A DNA stretch of 26,861 nt from Pseudomonadota bacterium (lineage in GTDB: Bacteria > Pseudomonadota > Alphaproteobacteria > Rhizobiales > Hyphomicrobiaceae), in NCBI GenBank assembly GCA_023412745.1, contig JAEZBZ010000179.1, positions 1 through 26,861 on the forward strand. The letters run 5' to 3'. A program made the translations under genes and the position numbers. The notes below the pieces were generated by a model. That model was not told the DNA's origin, did no database searches, and worked only from the letters and a program-made list of their open reading frames with translations. Numbering within the stretch: the first letter of the stretch is position 1; every line of letters starts with the position of its first letter. Of this stretch, positions 6,817 to 14,928 are shown piece after piece.

Positions 6817-7131
6817 CTAAGCGCCGGCCCGCCAGTATCCGGTGCCGCAGACCACCACCTCGATCGCGCCCTGCGTAATCACCGGATGCGAGATCCGGAC
6901 GGCGACGACGCCATCATACCCCTTGGTTTCAGCGCGTTCCGCCAGCTTTGTGAGCGCGCGGTCGATGGTAGCGTCGAGCAAGGCCTCATAGCGCTTCATC
7001 TCGCCACCGATGGTATTCACGACGGCCTCGCGCATATCCCTGATGATGTTGGCGCCGCTGACTGCGCACGCATGCAGCATCTCGCCATGACGCACCGGTT
7101 CGTCGATGGTCTCGGTCGTTACCAGCCGCAT
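6817..7131 (-). CDS. YbjQ/UPF0145-family protein
   Basis: This 104-residue protein matches the small YbjQ (UPF0145, DUF74-like) family, a pentamer-forming fold sometimes called a heavy-metal-binding domain, with no proven function. The visible family features are SGANIIRDM, followed by IGGEMKRYEALL, the helix with A...L...A...GYDGVVAVR (usually GADAVVGV) and the final strand IEVVVCGTGYWR. The start is set at ATG 7131 because GAGG lies eight bases upstream. An in-frame ATG at 7152 would add seven residues (RDEDVR) and leaves only eight bases to the stop of the upstream gene. Both genes read the same way with about 30 bases or fewer between them, so they are likely one operon. This links the protein to the large membrane protein upstream. 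Confidence 0.82.
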   Translation of the reverse strand: MRLVTTETIDEPVRHGEMLHACAVSGANIIRDMREAVVNTIGGEMKRYEALLDATIDRALTKLAERAETKGYDGVVAVRISHPVITQGAIEVVVCGTGYWRAGA

Positions 7132-7160
7132 CCGCACATCCTCGTCTCTCATCCGCGATC

Positions 7161-8963
7161 TCACGCCACCGCGCGCCGACGTCGTCCGAACAGCAGTCGC
7201 TTCAAAATCAGCAGCACCAGCAGGCCGCCGACGGCCATCACCGATAGCAGCACGGCATGCTTCTCCCACAGCAGCACCGGGCTGACATTGCCATCGAAGA
7301 CGTGATTGAAGTCGGCCACTACGGCGGCATCCGGCAGCGAGCCGCTGCGCAGCATCATGGCGACGGCGGCGTCCTGATCTCGGCTCGCCAGTACCGCATC
7401 CCGCACGCGCGTACTGGCTAGAAGCTGCATGCGCGCCGGGTTCTGCGCGACTGCGCGCAACACGCGCTGGCTGGCGCTCTTCTGCAGCCCCGTGAGATAG
7501 CGCGCCAGCGCCTCAAGCTCCGGCTCGCTCAGGCTGCGTGACAGCGTCCGCAAATCGTTGTTGTCGAGTTCGAACAGAACGTCCCTGGCGTCGCGCGTGA
7601 TGCTGGCCATGCGCACCGTCGCCAGCCGGTCATCGAGCGCGAACAGCCGGTCAAGCGTCGGCCGCGTGAAATCATCCGGCTTGGCGCGCTTGTGCAGTTC
7701 GTAGCCGATCACCTGATTGAGCTTGTCGCCGGCCAGGAACGACCAGCGCAGCGCGGCATCCACCGATCGGCTGTCGCGCGCGATTTCCATGCCGGGATCG
7801 TTCAGCGTATTGACGGCCGAGGTCAAAGTTCCATCCTGCAGCCGTTTCAGGACGCCCGGATCCCCTTCCGTGGCCACGATCAGGCCGACCAACTCGTCGA
7901 TCCGCGCGAGCTGCTCCGGCCGCGCGACGTCGATGAAGTCCTTGAACGTTGCGTTCTGCTCGGCCAACTCAAGCACCTTGGCGTGGGCACGGCGGAACTC
8001 CCGCCAGATGTCCATGATGCGATCGGCCGTCGTCGCGGCGATATCGCGGACCTGCTCGTTGAGCTGGTCGGAAATGGAGCTGGCCAGTTCCTCCTGCACA
8101 CGCAGCTTGGTGGTATTCGATTTCATCTCCTCCGAGATGATCGGCAAGACACCCGAACGCAGTTCCCACATGTCCTTGGCGATCAGCACCACGCCGACGC
8201 CACCGGCCACGACCGAGACGAGACGCCCCAGCACAGCGCCGACAAGGCGATGGCCGACACGCGTCGCCATGTTGGAAAGCTGGCGGCGCACCAGCAGAAT
8301 GACCGCGCCGGTGATGCCCTCGCTGCTCTCGGCCAGAACCGAGCCGGTGGATACCTTCGCGCCCGCCTTCGCGGGATCGATGGCGAACTCCCTGCCGGCA
8401 TCGTTCGAGACGACGCGTGCAACCGTGCCGCCGAAACGCGGCCCCAGGAACGCCTGCAGGCATTGCTGCGCCGGTTGCGCGGCATCAATCGTTGCCAGCT
8501 CGATATTGCGCCCGACACTGCGACCAACCCCTACCGCCAGTTGTTCGATGGCCATTCGGACTGCGTCCGAGCGATACACACGTTCCGCCACGGTGGTCGC
8601 GAGATTCTGGGCATTCTCCTGATAGGCGAGAGACTTGAGCAACTCGCCCCAGCTCGACTCCTCGCGCACCTCGGCAACGGCAATATCAATGCGCTTTTCG
8701 AGAATTTCATCGACCCCGCCGCGGCGCCACTCCTCTGCGACGACTGCCTTGAAATCGACAGCCTTCACGCCGCCCTGCAGCGCGTTCAGCGTGATGGATT
8801 CGATCGCTGCCCGGAACTTCTGCTCGTCGCCCGCCTGACAGGCCTCGTAATCGGCGCGTGTCAGCTTCTCGGCCGCGTGCGCGGACCATGATGCCAATGG
8901 CGCCGTGGCGACGGCCAATGCCGTCAGCGCGACGGTCGCGGTGCGGTGAAACCCGGCGATCAC
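7161..8963 (-). CDS. Exported, C-terminally membrane-anchored protein of unknown function
   Basis: I cannot assign this 600-residue protein to a named family. It begins with a signal peptide (VIAGFHRTATVALTAL and a cleavage site near AHA-AE, residue 30). The body is mostly helical and charged. A hydrophobic stretch lies in the middle (VGAVLGRLVSVVAGGVGVVLIAKDMWEL). The C-terminal half contains helical pairs such as LSEPELEALARYLTGL and AVAQNPARMQLL, reminiscent of FliG/MgtE-type helical repeats. One strong membrane segment is at about 570-592, followed by an Arg-rich tail (GRRRR), so most of the chain probably faces the periplasm. The frame is open to a GTG at 9014, but AAAGG just before the GTG at 8963 and the signal-peptide shape favour 8963. 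It is probably cotranscribed with the YbjQ-like gene downstream. Confidence 0.8.
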   Translation of the reverse strand: MIAGFHRTATVALTALAVATAPLASWSAHAAEKLTRADYEACQAGDEQKFRAAIESITLNALQGGVKAVDFKAVVAEEWRRGGVDEILEKRIDIAVAEVREESSWGELLKSLAYQENAQNLATTVAERVYRSDAVRMAIEQLAVGVGRSVGRNIELATIDAAQPAQQCLQAFLGPRFGGTVARVVSNDAGREFAIDPAKAGAKVSTGSVLAESSEGITGAVILLVRRQLSNMATRVGHRLVGAVLGRLVSVVAGGVGVVLIAKDMWELRSGVLPIISEEMKSNTTKLRVQEELASSISDQLNEQVRDIAATTADRIMDIWREFRRAHAKVLELAEQNATFKDFIDVARPEQLARIDELVGLIVATEGDPGVLKRLQDGTLTSAVNTLNDPGMEIARDSRSVDAALRWSFLAGDKLNQVIGYELHKRAKPDDFTRPTLDRLFALDDRLATVRMASITRDARDVLFELDNNDLRTLSRSLSEPELEALARYLTGLQKSASQRVLRAVAQNPARMQLLASTRVRDAVLASRDQDAAVAMMLRSGSLPDAAVVADFNHVFDGNVSPVLLWEKHAVLLSVMAVGGLLVLLILKRLLFGRRRRAVA

Positions 8964-9006
8964 GGAGCCTTTGTACCTTTGCAAACCTGCTGCCCTCTGG
9001 TCATTT

Positions 9007-9031
9007 AATGACACGACCCAGCCACGTCATT
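9007..9031. repeat. Short inverted repeat in the divergent intergenic region
   Basis: AATGAC at 9007-9012 and GTCATT at 9026-9031 are a perfect six-base inverted repeat with a 13-base spacer. It lies 44-68 bases upstream of the GTG at 8963 and could be an operator for the divergent genes. The rest of 9032-9264 shows no gene I can support. Confidence 0.2.
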
Positions 9032-9264
9032 GTAGCACTTCAACGACCAAGTGCGACCGTTCACGCAATGTCGCCTGCATCGGTTGCGGACGTTTCTTGA
9101 CGAAGGCGTTCTTATCCTTTCGATATCGCCGAGAACCTGCCCAAAATCCAGGCGCGATTACAGGCTGAAACGGAACTTGCACTGGCTACCGGATACGATC
9201 AGCATCACACCACCAAACACCAAAGAGAGACGGCGCCCATGCCGTCCGCAATGGAGGAATGAGC

Positions 9265-9918
9265 ATGGCGCTGCTAGGAAACGGGGCCCTCGGCGTGTGG
9301 CACGGCATCGCCGCCGGGCAGGAACGCACCGTCGACGACTGGTACAACGACGAACACAACGCTGAGCGCGTGGCGATAGACGGGTTCCTGCGCGCCCGCC
9401 GCTACGTCAATGTCGGCCAGGGGAGACGATACTTCAGCCGCTACGATACCAGCACAGTCAGCGTGCTCGGCAGCCCGGATTACCTGAAAGCCCTCGACAA
9501 TCCCTCAGAGCGGTCACGCGCCAACTTCCCACTCTATCGCGACACGCTACGCGGCGCCTATCGCGTCACCGCACGGCAGGGGTTCGCGGACGGTGGCTTC
9601 ACGCTGGTCGGCCGGTTCTTCGGAGATGACGTTCCAAGTGTCGACGCTCTCAACGCGCTCGCTGGACAGTTGCTCAGCCAGCCGCCTGTCACCCGCACCG
9701 AGATTTGGGATGTCGATGCTGCCATCACCAGCATAACCACGCAGGAGAAGACGCTGCGCAAGGCTGCGGAGAATTTCCCGACCCGCGTGCTGCTGGTTGA
9801 CGGTTCCGATCCGGCAACGCTGCGGGAAACGCTGCAAGCCGCCCCCGCGCGCGACATCACCAGCGGCGCCGAGATCGACACCTACAAGCTCGTCCTGCAT
9901 CTGGCGAAAGACACCTGA
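9265..9918 (+). CDS. EthD-like dimeric alpha/beta-barrel protein
   Basis: This 217-residue soluble protein has the motif DDWYNDEHNAERVAIDGFLRARRYV (about residues 24-48). It resembles the W...H.p.r..lPGF...RRY motif of EthD-like and related ferredoxin-fold alpha-beta barrel proteins. The second half (from about 105) looks like another strand-helix-strand unit (GGFTLVGRFFG, then VTRTEIWDVDAAI), so the chain may be a fused pair of domains. Homologues are often found as uncharacterised proteins next to catabolic genes, and no substrate can be named. The first ATG at 9259 is only one base from GGAGG (9253-9257). The ATG at 9265 is seven bases away and is chosen. It is convergent with holC (31 bases between stops). 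Confidence 0.65.
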   Translation: MALLGNGALGVWHGIAAGQERTVDDWYNDEHNAERVAIDGFLRARRYVNVGQGRRYFSRYDTSTVSVLGSPDYLKALDNPSERSRANFPLYRDTLRGAYRVTARQGFADGGFTLVGRFFGDDVPSVDALNALAGQLLSQPPVTRTEIWDVDAAITSITTQEKTLRKAAENFPTRVLLVDGSDPATLRETLQAAPARDITSGAEIDTYKLVLHLAKDT

Positions 9919-9948
9919 GAGAGCCGGCGGCAGGAAAGCAAAGAGAGA

Positions 9949-10398
9949 TCAGGCGCGCTTTTCCCAGCGGCCGTTATCGGCCTGCTGCCAGTACTGCACG
10001 GCACATCCGGCGCTGCGGGCGCGCTTCCATTCCTCGCGCGCCTGCTGGATCGCTGCATCGTCATGACCATCGAACAGATGCACGATCCGCTCGTAGCCCT
10101 CGAAGCTCTCCGGCGATGCGCCCTCGATCAGAAAGCGCACCGTCGCGCCGTTGGGGTTGTCCTGTTCGGTGGTCAAGAACACCGGCTGCAGATGCGCCGG
10201 ACCGTCGCTGGTGGTGCCGTGCGGCAGGAAGCTGTCATCGTGATAGGTCCACAGCGCGGCATCGAGCGCCTCCAGCCTCTCGCGACTGACGCATTGCACG
10301 ACCGCGCGCCAGCCACGGCTCAGCGTGCGCTCCAGCAGCGTCGGCAGCACGCGCTCCAGGGGGTGCTGCTCCAGATGATAAAACAGGACTTCGGTCAT
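9949..10398 (-). CDS. holC: DNA polymerase III chi subunit
   Basis: This 149-residue protein matches HolC, the chi subunit of the DNA polymerase III clamp loader, which with psi links the holoenzyme to SSB at the replication fork. Visible family features are the N-terminal strand EVLFYHLEQHPLE, the helix VLPTLLERTLSRGWRAVV, the ALWTYHDDSFLPHG block, PVFLTT and the downstream LF-G (FDGHDD) region. These conserved aromatic and His positions and the length fit alphaproteobacterial HolC. ATG 10398 is chosen over a GTG at 10413, which has no SD. An A/G-rich GGTGAGGGA precedes 10398 but is unusually close. In many alphaproteobacteria holC sits beside pepA. Here it follows a HAD hydrolase gene by 30 bases instead. 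Confidence 0.88.
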   Translation of the reverse strand: MTEVLFYHLEQHPLERVLPTLLERTLSRGWRAVVQCVSRERLEALDAALWTYHDDSFLPHGTTSDGPAHLQPVFLTTEQDNPNGATVRFLIEGASPESFEGYERIVHLFDGHDDAAIQQAREEWKRARSAGCAVQYWQQADNGRWEKRA

Positions 10399-10428
10399 TC
10401 CCTCACCAGGCACGGAGTCCGCGGCACT

Positions 10429-11151
10429 CTAGCCGCGCAGCATCTCATCGGCCAGCGCGCCGAAATCGCGCACGACCACGTCCCAGTCGCTGGTGGCGCT
10501 CAGATCCTTCTTCTGGTTGGGACCGTATTCCGTTGGCCGGGCCACGAACGCCGTGCGCAGGCCAGCCGCGCGCGCCGCCGCCAGATCCTCGTTGTGAGCC
10601 GCGACCATCATGCATTCGCCGGGCGTCAACCCCAGCACCTCGGCGGTGTCAGTATAGGCCGACGGCTGCGGCTTGTAGGCCCGCACCACTTCCGCCCCGA
10701 GAATGCAGTCCCACGGCAGGCCCGCGCGCTTGGCCATGTTGGCGAGCAGCACGATATTGCCGTTGGACAGCGGCGCGATCAGGTACTTCTGGCGCAACCG
10801 CGCCAATCCGGCGACGCTGTCAGGCCACGGGTCCAGCCGATGCCAGGCACGGTTGAGATCGTCCAGTTCCACAGCATCTATGCTCCCCACATCTACGCCC
10901 GCTGCACTGAGAACCTGCTCCAGGTTCTCGCGGTGAATGACATCCAGACGCGTGAACGGGCGCTTGCCGCTGCGCACGACCTCCATCGCGGGCTGGTAGC
11001 GCGCGCGCCAAGCGTCCGCCATCGCCGCCGGATCGCCTGGAATGGTATGCCGCTGCATGAACACCGCCAGATCGCGCGCCACGCCGCTACGCCAATCGAC
11101 GACGGTGCCGAAGGTATCGAACAGAAGCGCTTTGACCTGTCTGTGGCTCAC
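10429..11151 (-). CDS. Haloacid dehalogenase, type II (HAD hydrolase)
   Basis: This 240-residue cytosolic protein fits the L-2-haloacid dehalogenase (type II) branch of the HAD superfamily. The nucleophile motif is LLFDTFGTVVDWR (Asp at about residue 12). Motif II is seen as PLSNGN, motif III as the Lys in RAYKPQP, and the final motif as VAAHNEDLAAARAAGLRTAFV with RP following. The reaction would hydrolyse 2-haloacids or a similar small acid to the hydroxyacid. Many members, however, act on other substrates, and the expected Asn/Trp of motif IV appears as HNEDL, so dehalogenation is not proven. The frame reaches an ATG at 11166 without SD. GAGG seven bases before the GTG at 11151 decides the start. 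It lies between the BCKDH operon and holC, all on the minus strand. Confidence 0.85.
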   Translation of the reverse strand: MSHRQVKALLFDTFGTVVDWRSGVARDLAVFMQRHTIPGDPAAMADAWRARYQPAMEVVRSGKRPFTRLDVIHRENLEQVLSAAGVDVGSIDAVELDDLNRAWHRLDPWPDSVAGLARLRQKYLIAPLSNGNIVLLANMAKRAGLPWDCILGAEVVRAYKPQPSAYTDTAEVLGLTPGECMMVAAHNEDLAAARAAGLRTAFVARPTEYGPNQKKDLSATSDWDVVVRDFGALADEMLRG

Positions 11152-11204
11152 GTGCCGACCTCGCATTGGATTGTGGTTGCCGTTGTTAGCACGTCAAGGC
11201 GAGA

Positions 11205-12479
11205 TCACGCATCCATCAGCAGCAACGCCGGGCTTTCCAGCAGCGTCTTCAAAGTCTGCACAAACCGCGCGCCATCGTAGCCGTCGATAACGCGGTGATC
11301 GAACGACGCCGACAGGTTCATCATCCGGCGCGGCACGAACTCGTTGTCGCGCCACACCGGCCGCATCACCTGCTTGTTGACCCCAATGATAGCCACTTCC
11401 GGAATATTGAGGATCGGCGTTGCTACGATACCGCCGAGCGCGCCGAGCGACGTGATCGTGATCGTCGAGCCGGCCAGTTCCTCCGACTTGGCGCTGCCGC
11501 TGCGGGCCTCGTCGGACAGCCGCTTGATCTCGGCAGCATTGCCCCACAGATCGCGGGTTTCGGCATGGCGAAGCACCGGGACCATCAGGCCGGCTTCCGT
11601 TTGCGTCGCGATGCCGACATGTGCGGCGCCGTAGGTGCGCATGATCCCGCGCTCATCATCGAAATGCGCGTTGATATGCGGGAAATCACCAATCGCGCGG
11701 ACAATGGCCGCGACGAGAAACGCAATCGGCGTCAGCTTCGGCCGCGCGTCAGCGAAATGCACGTTCAGTTGCGCGCGCAAATCCTCCAGTGCGGAGACAT
11801 CGACCTCCTCGACATAGGAAAAATGCGCCGCGCGCCGCTTGGCGTTCTGCATCTTCTGCGCAATGAGGCGCCGCAGACCGAACACTTTCCTTTCGCGAAT
11901 GGCGATGTTCGGCGCGCGCAGCGTCAGCCGTTCGCCGTTTTCCGCTTTGCCGAGAAAGCTGTCCAGATCGCGCTGCACGATACGGCCGTCCGGCCCGCTG
12001 CCGGGGATATCGCCCAGATCGACGTGAGCCTCCTTCGCACGGCGTCGCACGGCGGGTGAAGCCAGTGGTTTGCCCGGAGGCTCATCGGAGGGCTCGTCCA
12101 TCGCGGCCTGCGATGGTTCGGCGTTTTCCAGAAAAACATCGAATTCCTTAGCTATTTCGTCCGCGATCCGTTGCGGTTGCGCAGCCTCGGCCTGCTGATG
12201 CGCCGCGGCGGCAGGCTCGCTGGCCATCTCGGGCTCGCCCTCGACCTCCAGGCGAATGAGCTCTCCGCCGATCGCGAGCTTGTCTCCGACCTCACCGCCG
12301 AGCGCGACGACACGGCCGCCAAACGGCGATGGGATCTCGATCGTCGCTTTGTCCGTCATCACCGACGCGATCACCTGATCCTCGCGTAGGACGTCGCCGA
12401 CCTTCACCGACCACTCAACGATCTCGGCCTCGGCGATGCCTTCGCCGATATCGGGGAGCTTTACGCTGCGTGACGCCAT
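11205..12479 (-). CDS. bkdB: Branched-chain 2-oxoacid dehydrogenase E2 (dihydrolipoamide acyltransferase)
   Basis: The 424-residue E2 core subunit transfers the acyl group from E1 to CoA. It has one N-terminal lipoyl domain (KLPDIGEG, with the lipoyl lysine in the MTDKATIE motif at K44). An Ala/Pro/Glu-rich linker follows, then an E1/E3-binding domain (ASPAVRRRAKE to GRIVQRDL, about 139-172). The C-terminal catalytic domain begins with VFGLRRLIAQKM and ends in the active-site DHRVIDG (His about 395, Asp about 399). The single lipoyl domain and the E1alpha-E1beta-E2 context point to the branched-chain enzyme rather than PDH or OGDH. The frame is open to 12698, but the ATG at 12479 gives the exact family N-terminus and starts 11 bases after the E1beta stop. 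No E3 gene follows. Confidence 0.93.
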   Translation of the reverse strand: MASRSVKLPDIGEGIAEAEIVEWSVKVGDVLREDQVIASVMTDKATIEIPSPFGGRVVALGGEVGDKLAIGGELIRLEVEGEPEMASEPAAAAHQQAEAAQPQRIADEIAKEFDVFLENAEPSQAAMDEPSDEPPGKPLASPAVRRRAKEAHVDLGDIPGSGPDGRIVQRDLDSFLGKAENGERLTLRAPNIAIRERKVFGLRRLIAQKMQNAKRRAAHFSYVEEVDVSALEDLRAQLNVHFADARPKLTPIAFLVAAIVRAIGDFPHINAHFDDERGIMRTYGAAHVGIATQTEAGLMVPVLRHAETRDLWGNAAEIKRLSDEARSGSAKSEELAGSTITITSLGALGGIVATPILNIPEVAIIGVNKQVMRPVWRDNEFVPRRMMNLSASFDHRVIDGYDGARFVQTLKTLLESPALLLMDA

Positions 12480-12490
12480 CGTCTTGCCCC

Positions 12491-13504
12491 CTACGCTTCC
12501 ATGACCAATTGCAGCGCGCGGCCGATGCGTGCCGGACCGGGGAAGTAGCGCCACTCCTGCGCATGCGGATATGGCGTATCCCAGCCCGTCACCCGGATGA
12601 TCGGCGCTTCGAGATGATAGAAGCAGTGCTCCTGCACCACCGCCGACAGCTCCGCACCGAAGCCCGACGTCAGCGTTGCCTCGTGCGCGATGACACAACG
12701 GCCGGTCTTGCGCACCGACGCCTGGATCGTCTCGATGTCCAACGGCACCAGCGTGCGGATATCGATGATCTCGGCGTCGATGCCGGTTTCCTCGGCCGCC
12801 GCGAGCGCGACGTGAACCATCGTGCCGTAGGCCAGGATGGTCGCCCGGCTACCTTTGCGCCGGACCGCGGCACTTCCCAACGGCACATGGAAATAGCCGT
12901 CCGGAACATCGCTCAACGGATGATTGCTCCAGGTGGACACCGGCCGCTCGGGATGCCCGTCGAACGGGCCGTTGTAGAGCCGCTTGGGTTCCAGAAAAAT
13001 CACCGGATCGTCGTCCTCGATCGCGGCGATTAGCAGCCCTTTGGCGTCAACCGGATTGGACGGCATCACCGTTTTCAAGCCGGCAACGTGCGTGAACAGG
13101 GCTTCGGGGCTCTGGCTGTGGGTCTGGCCACCGAAAATGCCGCCACCCACCGGCATGCGGATCACCATCGGCGCCGTGAAATCCGCCGCAGACCGGAACC
13201 GCAGCCGCGCCAGCTCCGATACGATCTGGTCGTAGGCGGGATACATGTAGTCCGCAAACTGGATTTCCACGCATGGGCGCAAACCATACGCCGCCATGCC
13301 AATCGCCGTGCCAACGATGCCCAGTTCGCTGATCGGCGTATCGAAGCAGCGCTGTTTTCCGAAGCGTTCCTGCAATCCTTTGGTGCAGCGGAACACGCCG
13401 CCGAAATAGCCCACGTCCTCGCCGAATACGACGACGTTGTCGTCCCGCTCCATCATCACGGCCATCGCGTCGCGGATGGCCTCGACCATGCTGTGCGATG
13501 CCAT
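12491..13504 (-). CDS. bkdA2: Branched-chain 2-oxoacid dehydrogenase E1 beta subunit
   Basis: This 337-residue subunit pairs with E1alpha to make the thiamine-diphosphate-dependent decarboxylase of the complex. It matches the transketolase-like pyrimidine-binding and C-terminal domains: MVEAIRDAMAVMME at the start, VVVFGEDVGYFGGVFRCTKGL, TPISELGIVG, GGGIFGGQTHSQSPEALF and, in the C-terminal half, ILAYGTMVHVALAA and EIIDIRTLVPLD. These motifs are those of BCKDH E1beta (the ISE and GGxFGGxxHSQS blocks). ATG 13504 starts two bases after the E1alpha stop codon, so the two are translated together. The length fits the family and no defect is seen. The complex would act in the cytosol on oxoacids of valine, leucine and isoleucine. 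Confidence 0.94.
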   Translation of the reverse strand: MASHSMVEAIRDAMAVMMERDDNVVVFGEDVGYFGGVFRCTKGLQERFGKQRCFDTPISELGIVGTAIGMAAYGLRPCVEIQFADYMYPAYDQIVSELARLRFRSAADFTAPMVIRMPVGGGIFGGQTHSQSPEALFTHVAGLKTVMPSNPVDAKGLLIAAIEDDDPVIFLEPKRLYNGPFDGHPERPVSTWSNHPLSDVPDGYFHVPLGSAAVRRKGSRATILAYGTMVHVALAAAEETGIDAEIIDIRTLVPLDIETIQASVRKTGRCVIAHEATLTSGFGAELSAVVQEHCFYHLEAPIIRVTGWDTPYPHAQEWRYFPGPARIGRALQLVMEA

Positions 13505-13506
13505 GG

Positions 13507-14742
13507 CTACAAGCCCGCCTCCTGCCGCTGACGGCGCAGATGCGGCGGCATTTCGGCATAAACGTCCTCGAACATCGTATGCGGCGAGGGCTGCTTTTTC
13601 TCATCGAGCAGCGTGCCATGCTTCTCCGCTTCGCGCTGCGCCGACACGATCTCGTCGGTGATTTCCGCTTCCGCCTGCTTGTGGCGTTCGTCCGACCAGA
13701 TCGCCCGCCGGATGAGGTATTGCTTCAGGCGCACGATAGGATCGCCGAGCGGCCACGCCTCGACCTCGGATTTCGGCCGGTATGCCATGGGATCGTCAGA
13801 CGTCGAGTGCGGGCCGGCGCGGTAGGTCACATGCTCGATGATGGTTGGACCCAGATTACGCCGCGCCCGTTCCGCCGCCCACCGCGCCACGGCGTAGACG
13901 GCGAGATAATCGTTGCCGTCCACCCGTAGCGCGGGAATGCCGTAGCCAAGACCGCGCGCCGCGAACGTGGCCGCATTGCCGCGCGCGAAGCCCTGGAACG
14001 TCGAAATGGCCCACTGATTGTTGACGATGTTGAGGATGACCGGCGCGTGATAGGTCGAGGCAAACACCAGCGCGGCGTGGAAATCGGATTCGGCGGTAGA
14101 GCCGTCACCGATCCAGCCTGCCGCAATCCGCGTATCGCCCTTGATCGCCGACGCCATCGCCCACCCGACGGCCTGGATGTATTGGGTCGCCAGATTGCCC
14201 GACACCGAAAAGAAGCCGTGCTCCTTCGATGAATAGAGTACGGGCAGTTGCCGGCCGAGCATCGGATCGCGCTCGTTGGAGTAGATCTGGCACATCATCG
14301 TCACCAGCGGATAGCCGCTGGCGATCAGCAGCCCGGACTGGCGATAAGTGGGGAAATTCATGTCGCCCGGCGCCAGCGCCCGCTGGAACGCCGTGCTGAC
14401 TGCTTCTTCGCCCAGACTCTGCATGTAGAACGATGACTTGCCCTGGCGCTGCGCCATCAGCATACGTGCGTCGAACGTCCTGAGCCTCATCATGTCCCTG
14501 AGACCGGAAAGCACCGTCTCGTCGTCGAGCAGGCCAGCCCAGGGGCCAACCTCATTGCCGTCATCATCGAGCACGCGGATCAGCGTGAAGGCTAGATCGC
14601 GGATATCATCGGGAGACACGTCGACCGGAGGCCGCCGCACCGCCCCGGCATCCGGGATCTTCAGGTCATCGAAACGCGGCGTACCGCCCGGACGCGCGAC
14701 CGGCTCCGGCACGAACAGGCGCAAAGGTTGATCCTGGGTCAT
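13507..14742 (-). CDS. bkdA1: Branched-chain 2-oxoacid dehydrogenase E1 alpha subunit
   Basis: This 411-residue subunit carries the thiamine diphosphate and catalytic loop. The TPP motif is GDGSTAESDFH (about 212-222) ending in NNQWAIS (about 241-247), the usual GDG-x(25-30)-NN pattern. The phosphorylation-loop-like HSTSDDP is present near the C-terminal third, as in BCKDH E1alpha. The N-terminal extension (VPEPVARPGG and about 40 residues) is typical of the bacterial branched-chain form and absent from PDH E1alpha. It is the first gene of the three-gene operon. ATG 14742 fits the family start. The region from 14743 to the neighbouring GTPase gene (186 bases) would hold its promoter, but none is clear. 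Confidence 0.94.
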   Translation of the reverse strand: MTQDQPLRLFVPEPVARPGGTPRFDDLKIPDAGAVRRPPVDVSPDDIRDLAFTLIRVLDDDGNEVGPWAGLLDDETVLSGLRDMMRLRTFDARMLMAQRQGKSSFYMQSLGEEAVSTAFQRALAPGDMNFPTYRQSGLLIASGYPLVTMMCQIYSNERDPMLGRQLPVLYSSKEHGFFSVSGNLATQYIQAVGWAMASAIKGDTRIAAGWIGDGSTAESDFHAALVFASTYHAPVILNIVNNQWAISTFQGFARGNAATFAARGLGYGIPALRVDGNDYLAVYAVARWAAERARRNLGPTIIEHVTYRAGPHSTSDDPMAYRPKSEVEAWPLGDPIVRLKQYLIRRAIWSDERHKQAEAEITDEIVSAQREAEKHGTLLDEKKQPSPHTMFEDVYAEMPPHLRRQRQEAGL

Positions 14743-14928
14743 CCGTCGTCACCCCAGATCATGCACGCGATGGTGTCGATGGCCGCGGGTCGTTATCCGC
14801 GCCCGGCTAAAGCTTGCGCTCAAGAAACGCGCGAACTCGCAAGACGTTGCGTCAGGCGCGAAACTCTTGCGTCGCCGCATAACGCGGTTCGCTCAGCCAT
14901 CACCCAAAAGTCGTTAGGACCAAGAGGA

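Noticed and set aside
7692..8891. Long plus-strand open frame of 399 codons
   Set aside because: It is antisense to the 600-residue membrane protein, rich in Arg/Asp/His, with no motif, and is explained by high-GC codon bias in the real gene.
10063..11280. Plus-strand open frame of 405 codons
   Set aside because: It is antisense to holC and the HAD hydrolase, with a composition typical of shadow frames in GC-rich DNA.
12480..12698. Upstream extension of the E2 frame
   Set aside because: It lies inside the E1beta gene. The family N-terminus (KLPDIGEG) starts right after the ATG at 12479.
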